A stretch of 64,000 bases of DNA from Malachius bipustulatus (taxonomy: Eukaryota; Arthropoda; Insecta; Coleoptera; Melyridae): positions 12,403,507 through 12,467,506 of the forward strand of contig OU342632.1 in NCBI GenBank assembly GCA_910589415.1. The letters are read 5' to 3'. A program made the translations under genes and the position numbers. Shown here one piece after another: positions 55,901 through 64,000 of the stretch. The notes below the pieces were generated by a model. That model saw only the letters and a program-made list of their open reading frames with translations, was not told the origin of the DNA and did no database searches. Each line of letters begins with the position of its first letter. Positions within the stretch are counted from its first letter, which is position 1.

Positions 55901-58500
55901 AAAATGTTAAAAAATTGTTTGTTTTGATATTCTAGGGCCAATAGTACCCAAGATTTTTTTTCTTTAACATTTTTTTTTCTTTAACATAAATGAGCTCATT
56001 TCGCTTACTTTTGACTTTCTGTACATGTCCTTAAAACATTTCCATCATTTCCAACTTTTGAAAAATGATGTAAAATGTTTAGGTATAGGTAATTATCTCT
56101 TTCGATATTACGTTGCATCTGATATTCTTAAAATTTGGCAGCTCAACCACAAAGCCACCCCCCTCCCACACATATATCCCGGTTAGGGGTTAATAATAAC
56201 GAGTTAATAATACTGCCTTTCTTTTGAAATAGCTTCTGTAGGTACACAGCAATTCCATACTTAATCACATCAGAAACTCTTTAAATATCATCTAAAATCT
56301 GTCCATCCACACATAAACCACATAAACTAATGAGTGCAGAGCAGCAGAAGAGCTACGACAAGAAGCCAAGTAAGTTTGTGCCTTGAAACTTGAAATGATA
56401 AAGAGCGAATTAGAAAGAGTAGTTCAAGCAGCAATCAAATTAATTAATGACACCGACCCCACAGAAAGTAAAGCAAATGCACTAATGTGACTAAAAATAA
56501 TACTTCTATATGCACCAATCCCGTTTTACGAAGCAAAATTTGTTTTCCTCGGTTGAATCTAAAATAACTTTACACGGTGTTTCTAAATCAAGGTAACATA
56601 ATATGCCAAGGACGATTCTCAAAGCGCATGATTTTATGGAGAAACTGTGCAGGTGATTCACAACTCGTGACTTTTCTTTCAAGGGTAAATTCAGACTTTG
56701 TCAGAAAACTGCTTGTTTACCTCAAACTAGCAATAATAATTATTGTTGAATTCTGTGTTTCATCATCAGATAAAAAAAATCAAATCCAGCAGTTCGACTA
56801 TACTTGGAATATGTTCACCAAATTTTTATGAGTTTTTCTTGTAAGTTACCTTTTGGAATTACTTTGAATTACCTGAAGTCTATTTATGGCGCCTCATAAC
56901 CTCATAAGTTTAAAGCTGTGAATCATCTTGTATAGGGGCATGACGTGACTGTTTCTGTTTTCGAATTAGGTGACCCTTAAAGACAGGAAAAGAAAACAAA
57001 TTTTTTACTGCAAGTATTAGAAGTTGATTTCCCAGTACGCAGTGGGTTACTACAAACTTATCGGGTCCCCTAATCACAAATAGTAAAATGTTACCGTTTT
57101 TATACAATTTTTGCAGAAACGTGGATTCCAATTCTTCCAAACAAGCAATTATTATCATACAAATTAATTTACGAGAAATTTCTTTAAATACCATCGTTAA
57201 GGGTAACAGTTGGGAAATTTCACTGTCAATTTATGTCCCAAGCTTAGATCGCAAAATACGAGTTTGCAGTCAGTGCAGCAAATGATTGATCAATTCTCCT
57301 ACAGTAGGGCAAAAATAACTAGCTTAGGTAGTCTGTATAAGCAAACGTTATTCCTCTCGCTTATCCCTCTTACTAAAAAAAATTAAGCTTATTATTTTAT
57401 GATCTGATAGTTCTAACAGTTACATTCTCATTGGGTTCTAGCTTTTCAATGTTTGAAAATACAAGTTGATTTTAAACAAAAGTAACTTACTTTTGTAAGG
57501 GAACAATAATTTAAAACCATCTAGACAAAAAAAATATACATAATGACCTATTATTTATACATGTATGCATTGTTATTTTTTATGGAAATTAAATAATTAT
57601 GTAATTACCGATGAGCATGTATGAGTCAAAAATAATACTCTTGCAATCGATAAAATAGTCATTTTACAGTACAAGAGACATTAATGATGTTATTGAATGG
57701 CATAGATTCTCCATTGATAATACACATAAATGTATGAGTCTTCACAAATACAATCATCCTCCATTCATGGGATTCATTATTATAGTAAAAGGTCCAATAA
57801 ATATAACGGAAAAGCTGATTACATATATTGTGTAAGTGATGTTAGTTTATTATTACATCGCGTGTATGAAATCTAGAAATGACACATAAATTTATGGACA
57901 TAAGTTTAGTCTATCTTTACATCATAGTCATTTCCCAAATGTCGTATTTAAACACGCTCTAAATATCTTATACTCGAGGCCTGTGAAAGCAATTAAGTCT
58001 ATATTGATATTCAACCTGATGCACTTTAAAATTTTAAAAGATGGAGAATATACTTTTACATAATTGTTTTCATTTCATATTGAACATATTTTATGTTTAA
58101 TAAATTCACTGAATAAATGGCAATAAAAGCTCAAAGCTTCAAGGAAATATTAACTTTCAAAATATTACAACCACTAAAGCTAAAATTAAAAAATTGTACA
58201 ATAATGAATATCTGTTTCGTATGGATAGGGAAATCTCAAGCAAAAAAGAACTTTGATCATTATTATGGGCTTCCCGTATTGGCTCCCCGTATAAACCCTC
58301 CTAATTGTTTTAGAGAAAACTGGTAAATTACAAATAAATTTGCTTGTATGTTGCTGTTGTTGCATTTTCCATCTGTTTGGGAGATGAGTGAAGTGCCCTT
58401 CACACTCCTGTTTACATCTTAATACACGGTTTCTCACTCCACTACAGGCACTTTAACAGTTGGTTCAAAAATGGCCGAAGGATTTCTTCCCTGTATACCG
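55900..58500. other. Unique AT-rich DNA; solo terminus near 56570
   Basis: No gene was recognised. TACACGGTGTTTCTAAATCA at about 56571 resembles a transposon terminus without partner. Short open frames at 56577-56831, 56910-57194 and 58186-58437 show no domain. Confidence 0.4.
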
Positions 58501-58502
58501 CA

Positions 58503-60122
58503 CCGCTGGTTTTCCAAAATTTAAAAAATCTCCAAAAAGGCCATACGAATAACGGAAAATTAAATTTTCCGCGATACTGGATTTTTTTAAGTATTTTTTC
58601 CGAATTCCTCGACCTCGACTTAGTAAATATGGAAATTTTCAAGCTTTTATGAAGACATTTCGATTTCCAAGATATTCAACGGTTCATATGTGTTCAGAAC
58701 CGGCGATTTTGGGGAGAGCCAAAATTAAAGATTATCCGCGACATCTTGCGATCCATCATTTCTTGTAGATTTTGAGTCGCTGATCACGATGGTGAAAACC
58801 GTTTGTCGATACGATGAACAGTAAAAAAGTTACGAGCATCGAAATAGCCAAAATCTCCAAAAAAAGGCCATACTTTTTTTTCGACTAAAAGCATAGAACT
58901 CCATTGATTGGCACAGCTCTGTAGACTACCAACTCCCCAATGGCATTAACTCTACAATACAAGTGGATTGGAAACGCGTGCTGCTGGTTTTCCAAAATTT
59001 AAAAAATCTCCGAAAAGGCCATACGAATAACGGAAAATTAAATTTTCCGCGATACTGGATTTTTTTACGTATTTTTTCCGAATTCCTCGACCTCGACTTA
59101 GTAAATATGGAAATTTTCAAGCTTTTATGAAGACATTTCGATTTCCAAGATATTCAACGGTTCATATGTGTTCAGAACCGGCGATTTTGGGGAGAGCCAA
59201 AATTAAAGATTATCCGCGACATCTTGCGATCCATCATTTCTTATAGATTTTGAGTCGCTGATCACGATGGTGAAAACCGTTTGTCGATACGATGAACAGT
59301 AAAAAAGTTACGAGCATCGAAATAGCCAAAATCTCCAAAAAAAGGCCATACTTTTTTTTTCGACTAAAAGCATAGAACTCCATTGATTGGCACAGCTCTG
59401 TAGACTACCAACTCCCCAATGGCATTAACTCTACAATACAAGTGGATTGGAAACGCGTGCTGCTGGTTTTCCAAAATTTAAAAAATCTCCGAAAAGGCCA
59501 TACGAATAACGGAAAATTAAATTTTCCGCGATACTGGATTTTTTTACGTATTTTTTCCGAATTCCTCGACCTCGACTTAGTAAATATGGAAATTTTCAAG
59601 CTTTTATGAAGACATTTCGATTTCCAAGATATTCAACGGTTCATATGTGTTCAGAACCGGCGATTTTGGGGAGAGCCAAAATTAAAGATTATCCGCGACA
59701 TCTTGCGATCCATCATTTCTTGTAGATTTTGAGTCGCTGATCACGATGGTGAAAACCGTTTGTCGATACGATGAACAGTAAAAAAGTTACGAGCATCGAA
59801 ATAGCCAAAATCTCCAAAAAAAAGGCCATACTTTTTTTTCGACTAAAAGCATTGAACTCCATTGATTGGCACAGCTCTGTAGACTACCAACTCCACAATG
59901 GCATTAACTCTACAATACAAGTGGATTGGAAACGCGTGCTGCTGGTTTTCCAAAATTTAAAAAATCTCCAAAAAGGCCATACGAATAACGGGAAATTAAA
60001 TTTTCCGCAATACTGGATTTTTTTAAGTATTTTTTCCGAATTCCTCGACCTCGAATTAGTAAATATGGAAATTTTCAAGCTTCTATGAAGACATTTCGAT
60101 TTCCAAGATATTCAACGGTTCA
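58503..60122. repeat. Tandem repeat, 479-bp unit, about 3.4 copies
   Basis: CTGGTTTTCCAAAATTTAAA recurs at 58506, 58984, 59463 and 59942 (478, 479, 479 bp apart). Copies two and three are almost identical. The outer ones carry scattered changes (for example CCCCAATGG to CACAATGG, TCCGAAAAGG to TCCAAAAAGG). The array starts after CTGTATACCGCAC and ends at TCAACGGTTCAT, 60 bp before a transposase relic. Open frames of 64-105 codons repeat with the unit on both strands and match no family I know. Confidence 0.9.
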
Positions 60123-60149
60123 TTATACAGCACATATACTCCCTTAAAA

Positions 60150-60545
60150 AAATATTGTCTAATTAATAGCCTAGCACGGATTGCTGCCCAAACACCAACT
60201 TTCTAAAGATGGAATGGCTTTTCAATAAACACAAGCGAATCTCGATAAGGATACAAGAGAGCATCTTTCGTAAGTATAGCTTATGACAGTTTCCCACAGA
60301 AACATCAATTTGCTGAGCTAGATGACGAACGGATGTGCGAGGAACGCTTTGCATGTTATTTCAAGGGATTTCCACCTTTTCTTCAACAGGTAGCTTTGGT
60401 CTGCCAGTTCCTGCTTATCAATAATTTCCTGTTTCTCGAAAATTTGCTATGTATAGCCTAATAGCTTCACTAAAATTTGGGAGAGCCACCGTAACACCAG
60501 AATACTCCTCTTAGAACTCAATTAGCCATGCAGTTTTCTATATGT
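60150..60545 (-). pseudogene. Mariner-like transposase, N-terminal HTH relic
   Basis: On the minus strand: VTVALPNFSEAIRLYIANFR..GTGRPKLPVEEKVEI..QSVPRTSVRHLAQQIDVSVG, the N-terminal double helix-turn-helix with GRP linker typical of mariner/Tc1-like proteins (compare the GRPRxxxxEEN..SVRRLAQQ pattern). KLVFGQQSVLG at the end may be a shifted VxVWAAIxG catalytic-region piece, implying a deletion between. Stops after GNY and elsewhere. It abuts the 479-bp array, which might have arisen within or beside this element. Confidence 0.65.
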
Positions 60546-60549
60546 AGAG

Positions 60550-63000
60550 TAGATCCAAATTTAATCTTATTTCCATTTCGGAAATAGCTTTTAACTATAA
60601 AAGTTTTTTGTTCAAACGTAAACACCATTTTGATGATTCTATAACTAACAGGTATTTAATTTAAACAATATAAACTAAACAAAGGTGAGTAGGTCCGTAA
60701 TTGTTTTTCTTGTTTAATAAATTAAATTAATTATCCTGTTAAATGTTTAACCACATTGAAATGACAATAATTGTTAAAACATTAGCCTGTCGCTTTCTAG
60801 CGGCGCTGCCTCTAGAGATGCGCTAACCGAGAATCAAAATCCAAATCGCGATATATGGATTCTCTGTTACTACAGACACCCTTATACGAAAAACACTGCT
60901 TCAGATTATTTGTCGCATATCTAGTAAAAGATTTAGACTCAGGGATAAAATACTGACGATTCAACTTGCCGTAAAACTACAATTATTTTGAAATAACATA
61001 TAAATAAATCACAGTTACAGCAAGATACCGTGACAGCGATCACCGGATCACGATTCTCTCGAAATCGAATCGCAATGTAGAACGGTCTACATCTCATCGT
61101 ATATTCGACGAATCGAAATAGAGTACCGACATTCGTTCCGCGGTCCACAGCCCACTGAAGAAGTGCTCCCCATGCTTTTAAAACATACACTTAGACTGTT
61201 TTCGAGACTGTAGGATAAATCTTATTGTAAGTGTAACCTCAGCAATGTCGTCAATTCTTACGTGTTACTGTAACTCGTAAACTTAGAATAAGTTACCAAT
61301 GTTATTTTACGTTTTTTTCAGATCCCAATTTGTTGAAATTTTGAAGTTTTTTGTCAAAAATCACCGTTTCACTTCTGGGTCCTCCACCTTTTTGGGAACG
61401 AACTACATTGAGTTCGGCATGTGAAAAAATGTTGCAAATTTCGAGCTCTATATGCTACAATTTTCTCCTACGGGCCAATAGGAAAATCAGTTCCAATAAA
61501 TGTATTCCAGCAGGTATTGACTTAAAAGTTTGGTCTTTTGGAACCCCAGAAACAACATGCATGTATTTTTAAAAAGTCAGACTGCTTCTAATTTTTTCGA
61601 TCTCAAACGACAGTTTTTGACTGTATAGGTACTATAAACAAAAGTAGGTACTTTCTAATAATAACTATAAATATTTTTTCCCCACATTATCCTATGGATT
61701 TCATTTTTATTACCTCTTCTTGTATGTCGATGAAACATAATCCTGATATCACGTCACTCAATTTTAATAGATGCTGCATGGTCACTTTTATAGACTAGAG
61801 ATAGACAGCTCATTTGATGAGTTATAAGATTGGTAGGTTCATATATTCCATACCTACATGAAAAAACGTTTCACGTCCCGATTTATGGTCGAAGAATAGG
61901 TAATAACAGGTGGATCAATCTTTCAACTGTTTCGTCTATAATTTAGTTCGTCTATGTTCACTGAGGTACGAAATTGAAGCATTATTAAATGGTCTTGCAA
62001 CCTGATATTATGGTCTATAGTTCGCCTTACTGTTTCGGTAAGCTAAGTAGAACTTTAATTACTAGAGCGATTGTAAATGTTTCTCTAAAATTATTATTAG
62101 TTTGTATAGTGCCATTTTCCCGGCAATAGCCATATAATTTAATTATATGATAATATAACAAAACCTGGAGTACACGGTCTCGACTCACTAAACAAACTAT
62201 AGTTACATGATATAGTTGCTCGTATTAAGTATCTTTAGATACTATTAGGTATATTCCTATAATGAAACTACGAAACTACTGTATTCCATTTATAATTACT
62301 AATTTGTTATGTAGAGATCGAATTTAATGCTGTTTTATCATATACTTAGGAAGAAAAATTCTAAAGTTAACGGCGCTGCTAAAAGTCACCATCAACATCA
62401 TGATATCTATAACTAAAAGGAGGTCAAGAAATATCTAACATAAACGATTTCTGTTAGATCCATTTCAAGACAAGGACGCCATTTTAGAATAAACATTAAA
62501 AATCTCCAAACTAGAAGAATACTTGAAAAAAATCTGTGCAGAAGACAGACAGCTGCTGTCGTTTCTATTAAAATAAAGGAAGAGAAAGAAAGACAGTGCT
62601 AGAGCGATGCTAAAACTCCTGAAATGTTGGCATACTGAATGAATTGTAAACGAAGTGGACACTCGGCAAGAAATTGCAATCAAAATCCCCATTGCCTTTG
62701 ATTGCAATTTCCCAAATTCCCATTGCTATGGAGACCCAGCATGGATTCTATGAGTTACCAAAAGTAAGCTGACCAACAAAATGTTATCAACATCTCTGCG
62801 AGTCATGGGAATAATCCAAAAACCAAAATAGGGAAAAAATTAAATAGTTAAAACCACAATACCTCAGTTCATGCAAAACATATGAATTCCAAGGTTTCTC
62901 CTTTTTCACAGTCGCAGAAAGAGGATAAATATAAAGGTTTGCAGCGAACCAATTAAAAATTTATCAAAGACAAACTGTCCAGTATTGGAATTAAAAGTAA
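60550..63000. other. Unique DNA, nothing recognised
   Basis: No gene or repeat hallmark over about 2.4 kb. A minus-strand frame at 62465-62707 and a plus-strand frame at 61351-61572 have no recognised domain. Confidence 0.45.
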
Positions 63001-63260
63001 TTGGAAAGGTATTTCGAATACTTTCGTTATTTGAAGCACTTTATTTCATATATTTTCAATTATCGATATTTGATACTTGGTAATTTGGTATTTCAAATCT
63101 TTTGGTCGAGTATTTGGATTTGGCGTTAGGTTTTCAGAAAAATTGGTATTTCAATTGCTTTGCTTGATTTTTCAAATTCTCTCCGGTATTTCAAGTATAG
63201 ATACCTACTATAATAGACGGCATTTCAAATACTGTTTAAGCACTACCTATAGAATGAGTA
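63000..63260. repeat. GGTATTTCAA motif cluster
   Basis: TATTTCAA or TATTTCGA occurs about seven times in 260 bp, often preceded by GG or GAG (63009, 63089, 63138, 63187, 63220, 63258) and mixed with TATTTGGA/TATTTGAT. Spacing is irregular, about 35-55 bp. It is probably a decayed short tandem repeat. Confidence 0.5.
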
Positions 63261-63703
63261 TTTCAATTATTCAAAATAGGTACCTAACGTATTGACCTAC
63301 TTGTTTATCTTACTTATCATCTTACTTATCAATAGTTCCTTATCTGTACTTATTGATAAAATAAGTGACTGACCCAGTTATCAAGTTCCAGATCAAACCG
63401 CTTGACGCAGAAAGCTGAATTTTGACGTACAGTTTTATTTTAGGGTGTATGCGGTCGATAAGGAAGAATTTCTCGAAATTCGAATTCCAAACTTCAAAAA
63501 TTAAATTGTTTCTTTTATTAACTCGAAAACTTTTTGCAATTTTGAAAAACGGCGAAACCCGTGTTATAATTTTTTAAGTGTATTTTTTCCCAATTTTCTC
63601 GAAAATGGTTTCACAGAAAACGTTCATCACTTTTGTATTTAATCTTAAATCAGAGAGGGCGAAAATATTTGCAATTATTTGATTTCACATTGAAATTCCT
63701 ATT

Positions 63704-64000
63704 ATACAGGGTGCACCATGTATCCTTCTCTATATTGCTATCTCCTGAACGCTAAGAGATACAGGGTCGGTTAAATTAGAGAAAAGATGCGCAGTCTTGT
63801 GGCCATCTCGAATCCATCAAAACATGTAAGATATCTGTGACCGTTCCTGAAATATCTTGAAAAAAACTGAAAAATCGAGATTTCTTATTTTCCTCATATC
63901 TTTTTTATTATTGGAAATTAATAAATAATTTTTTGTAGGCTTACATAAGCCGGCAAGAGCTATCCATCTGACGTTTCAAAAATTTTCAAGGCCTACTAGA
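63704..64000 (+). mobile_element. TACAGGGTG MITE, truncated by window edge
   Basis: It starts TACAGGGTGCACCATGTATC and continues with CTCCTGAACGCTAAGAGATAC (as at 37490) and CGAATCCATCAAAACATG. It then runs into AAATCGAGATTTCTTATTTT and TTTTTGTAGGCTTACATAAG, which resemble the interior of the 16992-17960 element. The right end lies beyond the window. Confidence 0.7.

Noticed and set aside
58926..60088. Repeated 64-codon frames starting MKISIFT and a 105-codon frame on the other strand
   Set aside because: They repeat with the 479-bp tandem unit on both strands and match no known family.
1..64000. CRISPR arrays, bacterial operons, ribosome-binding sites
   Set aside because: The sequence is eukaryotic; tandem repeats here lack the short-repeat/unique-spacer form, and no prokaryotic genes occur.

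Overview
The window is 64 kb of AT-rich eukaryotic nuclear DNA, almost certainly from an insect. The transposon mix points there: Penelope-like elements with GIY-YIG ends, mariner-like DD41D transposases with TACAGGGTG termini, hAT and Harbinger-type miniature elements, Jockey/CR1-like non-LTR relics, and GGTA/TACC tetranucleotide runs. Beetle, bug and moth genomes all carry such sets, so the order is not resolved. No intact host gene, tRNA or rRNA was found. Three short stretches look like possible host exons (45632-45972, 47692-47811, 51302-51766 on mixed strands), none identified.

Layout. 0-10 kb: a Harbinger-like MITE with TAA duplications (780-1523); a DDE transposase pseudogene split by a TACAGGG MITE (1838-3300); two 5'-truncated Penelope copies head to head (3358-5138); a GGTGGAGTG MITE split by an insertion holding a perfect 141-bp hairpin (5450-6082); and a Penelope 3' end (8790-9323). 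10-21 kb: mostly unique DNA, two non-LTR relics (14.4-17 kb) and two ~0.95-kb palindromic MITEs (16992-17960, 18824-19771). 21.7-24.7 kb: a full-length mariner-like element with a dead transposase, interrupted by a hAT-like insertion with a perfect 8-bp duplication. A 200-bp assembly gap follows (24881-25080).

25160-34929 is the centrepiece. It is a 9.77-kb foldback element with exactly matching 9-bp target duplications (TACAGATGT) and inverted ends. Those ends contain tandem arrays of a 179-bp satellite, about 8 units in the left arm and 20 in the right. This architecture recalls Drosophila Foldback and Rehavkus/Mutator-like elements. Its loop holds several other nested transposons and no recognisable Mutator-type transposase.

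35-45 kb: a modular palindrome (35153-36003), a decayed DD41D transposon, a 3.3-kb element with ~0.75-kb inverted ends carrying a decayed unfamiliar protein (40525-43815), and a 138-bp MITE. 45-64 kb: largely unique DNA with a 1.35-kb hAT-like element (8-bp duplication), a non-LTR relic, a palindromic MITE apparently split by 1 kb, a 479-bp tandem array (58503-60122), a transposase relic, and a MITE cut by the window edge.

Nothing here forms an operon or pathway. The organising theme is nested insertion of inverted-repeat elements, often inside one another, with concentric TACAGG termini. Almost every coding relic is inactivated by stops, frameshifts or truncation. All alignments were made by eye, so arm lengths and element edges are approximate unless a matching duplication is stated.
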